This document shows positions 1 through 10,533 of a stretch of DNA of 64,000 bases, one piece after another. The stretch spans positions 124,001-188,000 of the forward strand of contig CAKZRQ010000017.1 in NCBI GenBank assembly GCA_937146645.1, given 5' to 3'. Below the pieces are notes generated by a model that did no database searches, was not told where the DNA came from, and worked only from the letters and a program-made list of their open reading frames with translations. The first letter of the stretch is position 1. The number at the start of each line of letters is the position of its first letter. The translations under genes and the position numbers were made by a program. Origin of the DNA: an uncultured Cyclobacteriaceae bacterium. Its GTDB lineage: Bacteria; Bacteroidota; Bacteroidia; Cytophagales; Cyclobacteriaceae.

Positions 1-329
1 GAATCCATCAGAGGGCTATCGAAATAATAGCTGGATGGACCCACACCCGGAGTCACGATAATCAGATCGTGCTCATTCGCCATTCGCTGAACCAGGCCTT
101 TTTCGGTTACTTTTTTATGCCAATCGCTGAAAGAACCGCTTCCTCCGTGGAGGAGATAAAGTACTGGAAATCTGTCTTTACTTTTCTCATAACCATCTGG
201 AAAAGTAATGGCAGCCATAAGCTTTTTATCCATTACGCTACTAGCGATGGGTAAGCTATCCGTACCAAATTGCCCAAAACAGACGAGGCTGATAAATAGG
301 CAGACAAGAGTTAATTGTATTTTTTTCAT
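1..329 (-). CDS. Putative esterase (alpha/beta hydrolase, esterase D/YieL-like), truncated by the window edge
   Basis: Reverse-complement reading from ATG at 329: MKKIQLTLVCLFISLVCFGQFGTDSLPIASSVMDKKLMAAITFPDGYEKSKDRFPVLYLLHGGSGSFSDWHKK...; signal peptide plus YLLHGGSGS oxyanion motif. Not in the ORF track because it runs off the edge. Confidence 0.7.
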   Translation of the reverse strand, partial: MKKIQLTLVCLFISLVCFGQFGTDSLPIASSVMDKKLMAAITFPDGYEKSKDRFPVLYLLHGGSGSFSDWHKKVTEKGLVQRMANEHDLIIVTPGVGPSSYYFDSPLMD

Positions 330-1987
330 CGTAAAGTCACTATTCCGTTTGAACCTAGTGCCTCTTTATGTTCTTCGGAAAGAGACCAGTTATTATCAAA
401 AAAACCTGAGGCCACAGGGGTTTGCATAGATCCTTTGAAGAGCATAAAATCTTCAAAGTTTGGTAAAACCCGATGTGTCATTGCCACGAAAGGATAACCT
501 GTTTCCTCAAGGTTCGACCACCAGCTTAAACCAGAGTTTACCACGATATAATTATTTCCCTGAGGATATATGTAAATCAGTCCATGCTCGCCGTCATTCT
601 CATTCAAATGCATGGGCAAAACCTCTTTCATCCCTGAGATGATGGAATTAGAATTGGCATCCCCAAAGAGAATCAAATTTGCATCTTCCAGATCACTTGG
701 CCGAACTTCTTTATCTGAAATAACCCTTGGGAAAAACATGATCCTTCCCAAAAACTCACCGCGATAATTTGACCAATTGGCGGCTTCTAACGCCGTGGCT
801 CTTCTGGCTGCGAGTTCCTCCTCTGATGGATTGTCCATAGTACCAAAGACGTAAACATGCCTTTGAGCAAAGGCATCAAATACAGGGCCCTCTAATCCAG
901 ACTTTTTTGTCATGACTCTGGATTCCCTGATACCAGGTTTCCATTCTCCATTTTCCTTGTAGAAATGAAATTCTGGTGCTGCAGGTAGCTGGTGATCCTT
1001 GCCATCAAGGGCCAGATTCAGGGGCTGAGAATCGTTGTAATTTGGATGCTTTGCGAGGTCAAGTGAAAAGGCGTTTAGATTTTTTGTATCGATTTTCAGG
1101 TTTCCCTCAAAATCAAAGGTGGCTTCAATCTCGGCTAATTCACCTGATTCAATTTCGGTAATTTCTACCCAATACGCGCCATCGTATTTTAGTTGACGGG
1201 TAGCAAATTTCACCTTCTGGGGATATGGATTTTTAGTAAAGTTGTCGAACCAATCGAAGATAAATCCACCTTCATAAGCATTCACCCAGCTATCGTGAAG
1301 AACACCTGGATATTCTGCATAGCTAACTTTTGTACCATTGGCCTCCATCGCTTTGATCATTCTTTGAGTTCCAGCCACTGGAACTACCGGATCTGCATCC
1401 CCATGGAAAAAATGAACGGGATAATTAAAGCTATTTTGCATAAGCTCTAAAGCTTGAGTAGGAGGGGCCGGGCAAACCGGGGCTATGGCCGCCCAGATAT
1501 CTGGTTGTGTTAATCCGATCCAAAGTGTTCCTCCACCACCCATGGAGAGTCCGGTCAAATACATGCGATTTTCATCAATAGTGAACCGTTCCTTCACATC
1601 CTCAATCACTTGCATCACATCAGTTTCGGGTACTCCTTGATAACCGGCTGTTCCTCGGGCATAAGGTGCAACTACGATATAGTTCACATCATCCCATTCG
1701 GGGAAATAGCGACTTGCTTCTACATCATTTTCTCCTTCAAGATTTGATTTGCCAAAAACTCGTCTTAATGCCAGCCTATGATTAGAACCAGCGCCGTGAA
1801 GCATAACCACCAAAGGATAGGCGTTCATTTCATTGTAATCTTTTGGTAGGTACAATGCATAGGGTTGCTCGGTATCATCCAAATCAGAGTGAACAGTAAG
1901 TACCTGAGGACCGGATTCTAATTTTTGTCCTATAGAACTTCCCCACATTAAAAATAAGAGGATAAAGGGGATGAGAATTTTTTTCAT
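326..1987 (-). CDS. Secreted alpha/beta hydrolase (PHB depolymerase/prolyl-oligopeptidase-like esterase)
   Basis: ORF 326..2017; likely start at internal ATG (MKKILIPFILLFLMWGSSIGQ signal peptide). VVMLHGAGSNH and GLSMGGGG nucleophile elbow, HDSW near the end of the domain. Confidence 0.7.
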   Translation of the reverse strand: MKKILIPFILLFLMWGSSIGQKLESGPQVLTVHSDLDDTEQPYALYLPKDYNEMNAYPLVVMLHGAGSNHRLALRRVFGKSNLEGENDVEASRYFPEWDDVNYIVVAPYARGTAGYQGVPETDVMQVIEDVKERFTIDENRMYLTGLSMGGGGTLWIGLTQPDIWAAIAPVCPAPPTQALELMQNSFNYPVHFFHGDADPVVPVAGTQRMIKAMEANGTKVSYAEYPGVLHDSWVNAYEGGFIFDWFDNFTKNPYPQKVKFATRQLKYDGAYWVEITEIESGELAEIEATFDFEGNLKIDTKNLNAFSLDLAKHPNYNDSQPLNLALDGKDHQLPAAPEFHFYKENGEWKPGIRESRVMTKKSGLEGPVFDAFAQRHVYVFGTMDNPSEEELAARRATALEAANWSNYRGEFLGRIMFFPRVISDKEVRPSDLEDANLILFGDANSNSIISGMKEVLPMHLNENDGEHGLIYIYPQGNNYIVVNSGLSWWSNLEETGYPFVAMTHRVLPNFEDFMLFKGSMQTPVASGFFDNNWSLSEEHKEALGSNGIVTLR

Positions 1988-2093
1988 AGTGATGTAAAAT
2001 TGAATAGATTGAAGCAAGGGAATATAATTAAAAATTAGCGCCGCTCATGGTTCCTTTTGGCGAAGGACCATAGAATGTGCTGAATGGATAATC

Positions 2094-3194
2094 ATGAAGA
2101 CCAGCAGACTCCAACAATGGGCATACATAGTCACCCTGATTGTTTTTGGTGTGATTATTTTGAAAGAAGGATCATTTCTTTTTGTCCCTCTTCTTTGGGG
2201 TATATTCTTCGCATTCGCGCTTTACCCCATGGCACATTGGCTCGAGCTAAAGCGAACCCCACGAGCTTTGGCTATAGTGATAAGTATCCTGGTGGTGAGC
2301 GTGTTTGTCATCGGGGTCCTATATGTACTTTTCAATCAGGTGGTGAATTTGGCCAAAGACATTCCGGAAATCGGGGAGCAACTACGCTCTAAATCCAATA
2401 CCTATCTCAAGGATATCTTCGCATTTTTTGATTTAGAAGTAGGGGAATCGCTGGAAAACTTCGGACTGATGGAGATTGTGAAGGTTGAAAATCTGAGCAA
2501 AACATTGTTTGCTACGGGGAAGTCTATCACCCTTGGTGGAATTGTTCCGTTATACGTTTTTCTTTTACTGTATTACAAGGACTTCTTTACAAGCTTCCTC
2601 CTGATGGTTTCTGATGATCCGGGAGAAAAAGTAATGAACTGGGCCAGATCTACGGGTAGTCTGATTAAATCATATCTGGTAGGCTTAGTAAAGGTGACTT
2701 TTGTAGTCGCCTTGCTTTCGGGCATCTATTTCTACTTTATAGGAAGTAAGTATTTTATTCTATTTGCCGTATTGGTGGGAGTATTAAATCCCATTCCCTA
2801 CGTTGGAGTAATTCTTAGCTCATCTGTTGCTATTTTCTTCATGTTCCTTACTACTGACTCTTTGCTTTACCCTTTACTAACTATCCTTGTGCTTTGGGGG
2901 ATTCAGCTTTTGGAGAACAATATTATCACACCATTGGTGGTCGGTTCTCAAGTAAAGGTGAATGCCCTAGCAGTGGTTTTAGCCATACTTTTTGGAGGCT
3001 GGCTTTGGGGAGTTTCGGGTATGGTGCTGTGTATACCCCTGGTAGGGGTCTTGAAGCTTACCTTGGAACAAAGTACTGACTACCAAGCCTATGGTTTCCT
3101 CCTTAGCGATTCGGTCAAAATTGTAGAAGAGAATGAAAACTACTGGTCCTTGCTAAGAAAAAAAATCGGTGGCAAAAAAGGCTCCAATAGTTAA
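2094..3194 (+). CDS. AI-2E family transporter (PerM/TqsA-like permease)
   Basis: 366 aa polytopic protein with GVLNPIPYVGVILSS and LLENNIITPLVVGSQVKVNALAVVLAILFGG motifs typical of the family. Confidence 0.88.
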   Translation: MKTSRLQQWAYIVTLIVFGVIILKEGSFLFVPLLWGIFFAFALYPMAHWLELKRTPRALAIVISILVVSVFVIGVLYVLFNQVVNLAKDIPEIGEQLRSKSNTYLKDIFAFFDLEVGESLENFGLMEIVKVENLSKTLFATGKSITLGGIVPLYVFLLLYYKDFFTSFLLMVSDDPGEKVMNWARSTGSLIKSYLVGLVKVTFVVALLSGIYFYFIGSKYFILFAVLVGVLNPIPYVGVILSSSVAIFFMFLTTDSLLYPLLTILVLWGIQLLENNIITPLVVGSQVKVNALAVVLAILFGGWLWGVSGMVLCIPLVGVLKLTLEQSTDYQAYGFLLSDSVKIVEENENYWSLLRKKIGGKKGSNS

Positions 3195-3210
3195 GTTTCT
3201 GATTATCCTT

Positions 3211-4632
3211 TTAATCCCAGAATTCTGCGTTCTCGATACCATTCTCTGAGGCTTTGAAAACAGGATCTTTTCCTTCTTTCTTTTGTCTTTTGTAATCATC
3301 GAATGCTTTGATGGCTGGCTTTCTAAGAAGAATAATGGCTATCACGTTCAACCAGGCCATTAATCCAACCCCGATATCTCCAAGCATCCAAGCGGCTTCC
3401 GCAGTTTTAACACATCCATAGAATGTAGCTGCCAGAATTAAAACACGTAACCCGTTTAGTGCAAGCTTATTGCTTTTGTCCTTGAATAAGTAGCTGAGAT
3501 TTGTCTCAGCGATGTAGTAGTAGGCCAAGACTGTGGTAAATGCAAAGAAGAAAAGAGAGACAGCAATGAAACCCTGACCAATGGCTGGGAATTCACTGGC
3601 AATCGCATACTGCGTGTACTCAGGACCAATCTGAACCCCCGGGAGATTTTCGGTCAGGAATCCTCCTTCAGGGTTGATTACATTATACTGACCCGTGAAA
3701 AGGATCATCAGAGCTGTAGCCGTACAGACAAAAATAGTATCCACATAAACAGAGAATGCCTGAACCAGACCTTGCTTGACCGGGTGGCTTACCTCTGCTG
3801 CAGCAGCAGCATGAGGAGCTGTACCTTGACCTGCCTCATTGGAATAGATTCCTCGTTTCACGCCCCAGGCTATGGCCATACCAAAGACCCCACTGAATGC
3901 AGCTTCCATATTAAAAGCGGATTTGACAATCAAACCAAAAACTGCTGGAACCTCTGTGATATTAATTCCTATGATGAGGAGCGCCATGAAAATATAGGCG
4001 GCCGCCATTACCGGGACGATGATTTCTGCTACCACACTGATTCGCTTCACACCACCAATAATGATTACTGCAAGACAGGCCGTTACCACAATCGCTGTGT
4101 ATAATGGCTCTATACCAAAAGCATTTTCTATACTCAGTGCTATGCTATTGCTTTGGACCCCGGGCATAAATAGCGCCGTGGCGAGAATCGTAGCAAATGC
4201 AAATAGCATTGCATACCATTTCACTTTTAAACCCTTCTCGATGTAGAATGCAGGTCCGCCCCGGTATTGGCCGTCTTTTACTTCTTTATAAATCTGGCCA
4301 AGCGTAGATTCTATAAATGCGGATGATGCTCCAAGGAAGGCAATAACCCACATCCAGAAAATGGCTCCCGGTCCACCCATGGCTATGGCAGTGGCTACAC
4401 CGGCGATATTTCCCGTTCCTACTCGCCCAGAGATCGCTATAGCGAAAGCTTGAAAGGAGGAAACACCTTTTTCAGAAGCTTTACCTCTAAAGAGCAAGGA
4501 GACCATTTCTCGGAAGAAAGTTACCTGAAGAAAACGGGTTTTGATGGAAAAGAATATCCCTGCGCCCAGGCAGAGGTAGATTAAGGCATCACTCCATACG
4601 ATGTCATTGATGGCCTGAATAATATCGTTCAT
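3211..4632 (-). CDS. Alanine/glycine:cation (sodium) symporter, AgcS family
   Basis: SGRVGTGNIAGVATAIAMGGPGAIFWMW, GVKRGIYSNEAGQGTAPHAAAAA. Confidence 0.92.
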   Translation of the reverse strand: MNDIIQAINDIVWSDALIYLCLGAGIFFSIKTRFLQVTFFREMVSLLFRGKASEKGVSSFQAFAIAISGRVGTGNIAGVATAIAMGGPGAIFWMWVIAFLGASSAFIESTLGQIYKEVKDGQYRGGPAFYIEKGLKVKWYAMLFAFATILATALFMPGVQSNSIALSIENAFGIEPLYTAIVVTACLAVIIIGGVKRISVVAEIIVPVMAAAYIFMALLIIGINITEVPAVFGLIVKSAFNMEAAFSGVFGMAIAWGVKRGIYSNEAGQGTAPHAAAAAEVSHPVKQGLVQAFSVYVDTIFVCTATALMILFTGQYNVINPEGGFLTENLPGVQIGPEYTQYAIASEFPAIGQGFIAVSLFFFAFTTVLAYYYIAETNLSYLFKDKSNKLALNGLRVLILAATFYGCVKTAEAAWMLGDIGVGLMAWLNVIAIILLRKPAIKAFDDYKRQKKEGKDPVFKASENGIENAEFWD

Positions 4633-4847
4633 GTTGGTTTGTTTTCGCTAGTCGATAATCCTGAATGAATTATCCTTGACTCTGAATTCTCCTGCTAGCT
4701 GGCAAAAATAAGAATTAAAAATAGATGCACTAGTTAGGTTTGAAAAACGGTTTATTCACCTGAGAAAGAGAAACCTGAGAGGTTAGAATGCAGTCCTAAC
4801 TGTATGTATGAAAATGAAGCCAGTAATTAATTCCAAAAAAAAACTCA

Positions 4848-5612
4848 TTATTCGAATTTTACGATGGCTGCTTTATCCGGATTGTAGAGATCATGATCAA
4901 CTTGGCCAACGGCTCCTTCAACAGCTCCTCGTTCTGACCGTTGCCAGATGAGCCAGCCCTTTTCTGCCCAGACCTTTGGAACCTTAGGTTTTTCCACTCC
5001 GTATTCCGCTACCCAAAGGTGGTATTCCGCAAGCTTTGCATCTGATAGGTATTGGTCTCCGAAGGAGTGATTCGTATAGACGATTGGCTTTACACCCAAT
5101 TGGGATTCCACATGTTCCAGCCAGATTAGCACATTCTTTTCAAAGTCAGCTGCAGAAATATCTCCCTTGATTCCTCCTGATTCGAGATCAAGGACCGGAG
5201 GAAGATCTCCTTTTTCATATCCTGCATTGGAGACGAATAACTTTGCCTGACTTAATGGATCATCATTCGACATAAAGAAGTGATAGGAACCATGAACAAG
5301 TCCTGCATTCTTGGCCCCAACCTGATTTTCCTTAAAATCGGGATCCACATAGGTCTCACCCTGGGTAGCTTTGTCATAGGCGAAAAGAATCCCGGCTTCC
5401 TTAATCTCTTCCCAATTAATATCTCCCTGAAAATGGGATACATCGATTCCGAGTTTGGTTTTGTTTTGTACCTCTTTAGGTTCTTCAGTGGATGCAGAAG
5501 CTGTAGACTCTGTTTGTTCGGGTCTCGAATCCTCAGTTTTTTTTGTTTCACCTGAACCGCAAGATAGGAGTAGAGCAGATAAACATACTGTCCAGATTAG
5601 TTTACTTTTCAT
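4848..5612 (-). CDS. GH25-family lysozyme-like lipoprotein
   Basis: Lipobox LLLSCGSG; KLGIDVSHFQGDINWEEIK, PPVLDLES, WLIWQRS: GH25 fold and catalytic D/E pattern. Confidence 0.88.
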   Translation of the reverse strand: MKSKLIWTVCLSALLLSCGSGETKKTEDSRPEQTESTASASTEEPKEVQNKTKLGIDVSHFQGDINWEEIKEAGILFAYDKATQGETYVDPDFKENQVGAKNAGLVHGSYHFFMSNDDPLSQAKLFVSNAGYEKGDLPPVLDLESGGIKGDISAADFEKNVLIWLEHVESQLGVKPIVYTNHSFGDQYLSDAKLAEYHLWVAEYGVEKPKVPKVWAEKGWLIWQRSERGAVEGAVGQVDHDLYNPDKAAIVKFE

Positions 5613-6505
5613 GATTCCTTAGTTTTTTCTTTAGTCAAAGCCTTGAGGGCTTCCATGGTTTCCTCATACTTTTCCAGAATAGCCCCATAGCCAAAATTCC
5701 TTTTTATCGTGACTCCGATGATATACCAAAAGAGCAGAGGTAAAACAAGGAAGATGACCACGATATTTCCAATCAGCGCCACGGCAAGCTCTAATCCGTG
5801 CTGTCCAGCAAAGCTTAGCACCTGGATCACTTCTTTACCAATTTTCTCCAATTCATCCGTAACCTCATCCTTCCCTTTTATGAGATCATCCTCCACTTTA
5901 TTAAATACATTGAGTTTGCCTTTATTCTTCTCCTTTTGCTTCGCAATCAGGTTATCAAGCTTTTCTTGTTGAGCAGATTTCTTGGTATTGATAGAATCCT
6001 TTGTGGCCGTGAGATGATTCTTTAATTCAGAACCAAGGTCAATATTTAGCTCGTGTGAGACATGAGCAAGAGAGAGACTATACATGGCTATACCCGGAGA
6101 TATCAGAAGGCCAATTATCAATAGCTTCTTTGCCAATTTGTTGTAATCAGGTAGAAACAATCCAGCGAAGCAAATCACAAGAATGACCTTAAATACCCAC
6201 CAATGACTGATTTTGAGCAAGATCATTTGAATGAGAATGATCACATCTGCGGTATTCAAATAGCTTAAAACTGAATTGAAATCGCGCTCTATTCCGCTGC
6301 CCCAGGATTTAATTATTGGAATGGATTCTGCAAGTGGAAGAACCACAGTTTCTAACTCATAGAGAGCGGTAATGGCAAGGGTAATTTCTTCAGCCGCCTT
6401 GTTTTGGAAACCTAGAGCGTAACCGAAAAAAAAGTTAGTGATCGAGCCAATTATTAAAATTCCTGCAAGAATTTTAAAGCCATACTTTTTCAAAAAATCC
6501 TTCAT
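5609..6505 (-). CDS. Integral membrane protein of unknown function
   Basis: 298 aa with several hydrophobic segments and a charged central region; stop overlaps the start of the GH25 gene (ATGA). Confidence 0.6.
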   Translation of the reverse strand: MKDFLKKYGFKILAGILIIGSITNFFFGYALGFQNKAAEEITLAITALYELETVVLPLAESIPIIKSWGSGIERDFNSVLSYLNTADVIILIQMILLKISHWWVFKVILVICFAGLFLPDYNKLAKKLLIIGLLISPGIAMYSLSLAHVSHELNIDLGSELKNHLTATKDSINTKKSAQQEKLDNLIAKQKEKNKGKLNVFNKVEDDLIKGKDEVTDELEKIGKEVIQVLSFAGQHGLELAVALIGNIVVIFLVLPLLFWYIIGVTIKRNFGYGAILEKYEETMEALKALTKEKTKES

Positions 6506-6685
6506 TTCGCAGATTTAAAAATTCCGAAAATTATTCGAAGCCAAATCCAATATGAAAAATTGGGTTACAAAGTCAGAAAATTGCCCATTGTTTTCAGCTC
6601 TGAATTAACTTAAAATAGATATTTAATCTGAGGAATGAAAACCTTGATTTTCAGTTAGTAATACTCTTGAATTAACTTCGAGTAT

Positions 6686-8116
6686 TTATAATTTTCCTCT
6701 TCGCGCTACCAATTCCTCCCGGATTTCATTGGCCTTTTCCTCGGATATTCCATAATTCCACATGACAATGACGGCAAGAACCGCTGTTATCATAGGAACC
6801 AGAACATCCGCTATCCGTAGGTTTGTGAGAGTTTCCACGGTTTGCGTCGCAGCATTTTGATCCCATCCCACGATTTTTAAAATCAGGCCAGAAAGACCTA
6901 AGGCCAGTGCATACCCTATTTTCACCATTAGCCAGTATACAGCTCCGAAGGTTCCTTCCTTTCTGGGCATGCCATTGTTTAATTCGTCCAAATCACAAAG
7001 GTCTGCCGTCATACTCATCATGAGCGTAAAAAGACCTCCAATTCCAAATGACATAAATGGAATCTGGATGAACATGAGCCAAACGATATCAGGGTTGAAT
7101 CCCCACCATTTCATGGCATAGCCAAAAACGGAAATAGATGTAGAGATGAGAAAGGCATTTTTCTTACCCCATTTCTCTGCCATTTTGGTGATGATTGGAA
7201 TTACAATGAATATGGTGGATGCTGCTGCAAGCGTATTGTACCAAGCTGGCCACTGACCGGCCGCTCCGTAATCCCCATTGAACATGTAATAGACAATAAT
7301 GAATAAGGAGAACTGGGCGATGATTTGAAATCCATTATAAACAAGGAATGTCGCGCCACATACCCGAAGAAACTCCTTGTTAAAAAGGATTTGCTTCATT
7401 CCCTTGAAGAGGTTTTTCAAGTTGTCTTGTAGCGCAGAAAATGAGAGATCCGACTGACCCTCGAGATTGGTTTGATCTACTTCCTTACAAATCAAAGCTG
7501 GTAAAACCGCTAGCACCAGGCAAATGACACCAGTATAAATTGCAACGACTCTAACGCCTTCCGTTTGAGTGGAGAAGATGTCTGGCTGTGCAATTACCCA
7601 CCATAACCAAGGTGCGATCATCCAGGCGATTTGTCCGATGATCTGTGAAGATGCCATGAGCCGTGTTCGCTCGTTGTAATCCGAGGTCATCTCATACCCG
7701 AGTCCAATTAACGGGGTGGCGAAAATTGTGTACCCAATGTAGAATACAAAGGACATCACAAGAATATACCAGAAATGGAATGTGGAAGAATCTTCTGGAT
7801 TTAACTGCCACATGATCATGAAACTGATTCCCGTGATGAATGCGCCTAGCATGATGTAAGGCTTTCTGCGACCCCATTTTGACCGGGTATTATCCGTGAT
7901 ATATCCCATGATAGGATCTGTAATGGCATCTAAAACCCGAGGGATGGAAGTGAGAAGTGCAGCATCCAGTGGATCCATTTTAAAGGCTACCACCAGATAA
8001 TACATGAATGCGCCAAGAGCAGCTGGGAAAAGTTGATTCGCAAGATTGCCCGCTCCAAAGGCGAATTTTTGCACAAAGGGGACGATGTCTTCCGGTGCAG
8101 TTTTGTATTTAGACAT
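6686..8116 (-). CDS. MFS transporter, glycoside-pentoside-hexuronide (GPH/MelB-like) type
   Basis: FGAGNLANQLFPAALGAFMYY, AITDPIMGYITDNTRSKWGRRKPYIMLGA, ADLCDLDELNNGMPRKEGTFGAVYWLMVKIGYAL. Confidence 0.88.
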   Translation of the reverse strand: MSKYKTAPEDIVPFVQKFAFGAGNLANQLFPAALGAFMYYLVVAFKMDPLDAALLTSIPRVLDAITDPIMGYITDNTRSKWGRRKPYIMLGAFITGISFMIMWQLNPEDSSTFHFWYILVMSFVFYIGYTIFATPLIGLGYEMTSDYNERTRLMASSQIIGQIAWMIAPWLWWVIAQPDIFSTQTEGVRVVAIYTGVICLVLAVLPALICKEVDQTNLEGQSDLSFSALQDNLKNLFKGMKQILFNKEFLRVCGATFLVYNGFQIIAQFSLFIIVYYMFNGDYGAAGQWPAWYNTLAAASTIFIVIPIITKMAEKWGKKNAFLISTSISVFGYAMKWWGFNPDIVWLMFIQIPFMSFGIGGLFTLMMSMTADLCDLDELNNGMPRKEGTFGAVYWLMVKIGYALALGLSGLILKIVGWDQNAATQTVETLTNLRIADVLVPMITAVLAVIVMWNYGISEEKANEIREELVARRGKL

Positions 8117-8170
8117 TTTGGGTTCGGTTAATTGCTGATTCGCTTATCGAATCAAGGGTTGGTGTTGAGA

Positions 8171-9217
8171 TCAATTCTCAGTATAATATTTTTTGACCAC
8201 ATCAAAGGTCATCTTCTTATTTCTATCTACATCTACTATTCCCCAATATTCTTCATTTGGGGAGCCATCGTAAGGCACTCCACTACTGTTTGGAGCCCAG
8301 CCTCCTTGGTCATATTGTTCTGGGTTTCCTGCTTTCCAAAGTTCATCACTGTACGCAAAAAGAGTCACTCCGGAGCTAGTTTCAAGATTGTCAAAAACTG
8401 ATTTAAGAATCTTCTCATTTGCATCAGCTTGCGCTTTTTGATTTTCACCTTCTTCATAGCCCAATTTTGTGATGGTCATGTAACTATCTCCGCCAGCCTC
8501 GGATAGATACATCGGCTTCTCACTAATGGCAGACCACTGTTCGAAGATCTCTGTAGGATCATCCCATCGATATACATTCATACCCCAGATGTCTATGTTT
8601 TGGCCCATGGCCAAAGCTAAAGAATCAGGAAGTTCACCATGGGCTGTAGTAACTGGAATCGCAGGATCAATTTCGTGGATCTTATTAGCAGCATCATCCA
8701 TCGCCTCGTACCAATTCTTCATATCTCCATCAAACCACTCGGGGTGATAATTGTACTCATTTCCGAGCTCCCACATCAAAATAGCCGGATGGCCTTTGTA
8801 CTTCTCTACATAATCTGCAAAGGTGCCCGAAAGTATATCGAATTTTCCGTCTTGATTATAACCAAAGCCAACCACAACCATGATATTTTCTTCAGCAAAG
8901 CGATCAAGAACACCTTCCTCAAGAATAGGAGAGTAGACCCTAATGGTATTTACACCAGCCTCCTTTAGTAGCGCAATGTCAGCATCCAGCTGATCAAATG
9001 ATCTATCTGTGGATCCTTGAGGAACGGGATTAAAGCAGACCCCTTTTATAATATAGGGTTCTCCATCCACTAAAATTGATCTCCCATCAATGCTTATTCT
9101 TTCCTTCGGTTCTTCAATTTCAACCTCTTGATTATCAGGGTTTGAAGTGCATGAGAAAAGCAGAGTGAATAATAAAAACAGAATAGAAATTTTCTCGAAC
9201 AGGAATGCTTTACTCAT
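8171..9217 (-). CDS. Glycoside hydrolase lipoprotein, GH2 TIM-barrel/GH5-like
   Basis: Lipobox LFSCTS; RSILVDGEPYIIKGVCFNP..., WELGNEYNYHPEW (acid/base), PMYLSEAGGDS (nucleophile). Confidence 0.7.
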   Translation of the reverse strand: MSKAFLFEKISILFLLFTLLFSCTSNPDNQEVEIEEPKERISIDGRSILVDGEPYIIKGVCFNPVPQGSTDRSFDQLDADIALLKEAGVNTIRVYSPILEEGVLDRFAEENIMVVVGFGYNQDGKFDILSGTFADYVEKYKGHPAILMWELGNEYNYHPEWFDGDMKNWYEAMDDAANKIHEIDPAIPVTTAHGELPDSLALAMGQNIDIWGMNVYRWDDPTEIFEQWSAISEKPMYLSEAGGDSYMTITKLGYEEGENQKAQADANEKILKSVFDNLETSSGVTLFAYSDELWKAGNPEQYDQGGWAPNSSGVPYDGSPNEEYWGIVDVDRNKKMTFDVVKKYYTEN

Positions 9218-10533
9218 CAGAATTCATTTTTGGTTGGAGGTGTTTTGACTGTTTCAAGAAGCTGTTCTAAGTTGCCATTAAAGCTTTTGGTAATTTGATT
9301 TCCATCACGAGTCAAACCATCGAAAGTGCCAGCATCCACTTTATCCCAAATAGGATATTTGGCTTTGCCTTGAAGGTCGATTAGACCAAAGTGGTTTTCA
9401 GATCCAAGTGGGTTTTGTGAATCTTTCCATTGCTCGTCAAAAGCTTCGAAATAAAAACAGCTGATTCCTTCGGAGTTAGTCCAATCGCGCATTAGCTTGT
9501 AATAGGTCCCTTGTTTGTACTCGTCAGTCGCTCGTGAACCTTCTTCCCCGTAGAAGCCATCCGAAACAGTCGCCCAGCCGGTCTCACCGATATGGATGGG
9601 TTTGTTAATTCCAATACTTTTCATGTATCCAGCAACACTGTCATACTGGGCTTTGGCGAAGTCTCTTGACCGAATCATGGCGGCATCCACGACTTCCTTT
9701 GTTTCAAGATCTTTTGGATCGTTACTTTCTAGCCAGAATTGAGGATTATAATGTGTGTTATGATAGGGGTAGGTGTGCATGGAGATATAGTCGACTGCAT
9801 TATACAATGCTTCCAAATCTTCAGTATGATATGATGCATCCCCACCGCCCCAAGAGGAAAAATCGTCTGAGCTGGTAATCCATAGATCTGCCGGTAATTC
9901 TCCCTGAGTTTTCAAATCCTGAAGATGGTTGACCCACTTTAGAATCACTTCAGGCTGAACATAGTAGCTTGCGGCCCACCTCACCATTGCTTCATTCCCT
10001 ACAGCAATAACCTTCACGATTTCAGGATATTTTTTAGCTAAAGCTACTGCCCGAGCTATTTCACCTTCATTTTGAGGGCTTTCTACATTGTGATCTGGCT
10101 CCAGATCCGTCCATGCATTGAGGCAATCAATCCAAGCTCCAAGCATTACATACATCTCAAATTCTGGATCTTCCGCTTTCAACTCATAAATCGCTTCTAA
10201 CAAGTTTGGAGCCTGCTGGAGTTGCACATTATAGGTTCGTAGAATTCTGATTCCCATAGCATGAAGGATTTTCATGTCATCCTTCAGCTCATTTATAGTA
10301 GGTTGGACTTCACGGGACTTTTGGCGGTAACCTCCGTATGAAATAGCCTGATAATCTGGATTGCCCAGAATTTCCGCCGCAGTAATGGATTTAACCTCTT
10401 TCTTTTCTTCTTGCTTTGTTTCACAGGAACCCAGGATTAGTCCGGTGCAAAACAATACTGATGTCAAATAATTGGAAGCCCTATTACTCCAAAATTGACA
10501 CCTCGATTTTTTCAACTTCTCCATTTCTCTCAA
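9217..10533 (-). CDS. GH17-like beta-glucanase lipoprotein
   Basis: Lipobox LILGSCET; AISYGGYR, IRILRTYNVQ, VIAVGNEAMVRW, YISMHTYPYHNTHYNP, IHIGETGWATVSDGF. Exact start uncertain because the ORF overlaps the upstream gene by ~50 nt. Confidence 0.68.
   Translation of the reverse strand: MREMEKLKKSRCQFWSNRASNYLTSVLFCTGLILGSCETKQEEKKEVKSITAAEILGNPDYQAISYGGYRQKSREVQPTINELKDDMKILHAMGIRILRTYNVQLQQAPNLLEAIYELKAEDPEFEMYVMLGAWIDCLNAWTDLEPDHNVESPQNEGEIARAVALAKKYPEIVKVIAVGNEAMVRWAASYYVQPEVILKWVNHLQDLKTQGELPADLWITSSDDFSSWGGGDASYHTEDLEALYNAVDYISMHTYPYHNTHYNPQFWLESNDPKDLETKEVVDAAMIRSRDFAKAQYDSVAGYMKSIGINKPIHIGETGWATVSDGFYGEEGSRATDEYKQGTYYKLMRDWTNSEGISCFYFEAFDEQWKDSQNPLGSENHFGLIDLQGKAKYPIWDKVDAGTFDGLTRDGNQITKSFNGNLEQLLETVKTPPTKNEF

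Noticed and set aside
5280-5555. 91-aa plus-strand and 99-aa minus-strand alternative-frame ORFs inside the GH25 gene
   Set aside because: Overlap a confidently assigned GH25 gene and lack any family motif; chance ORFs.
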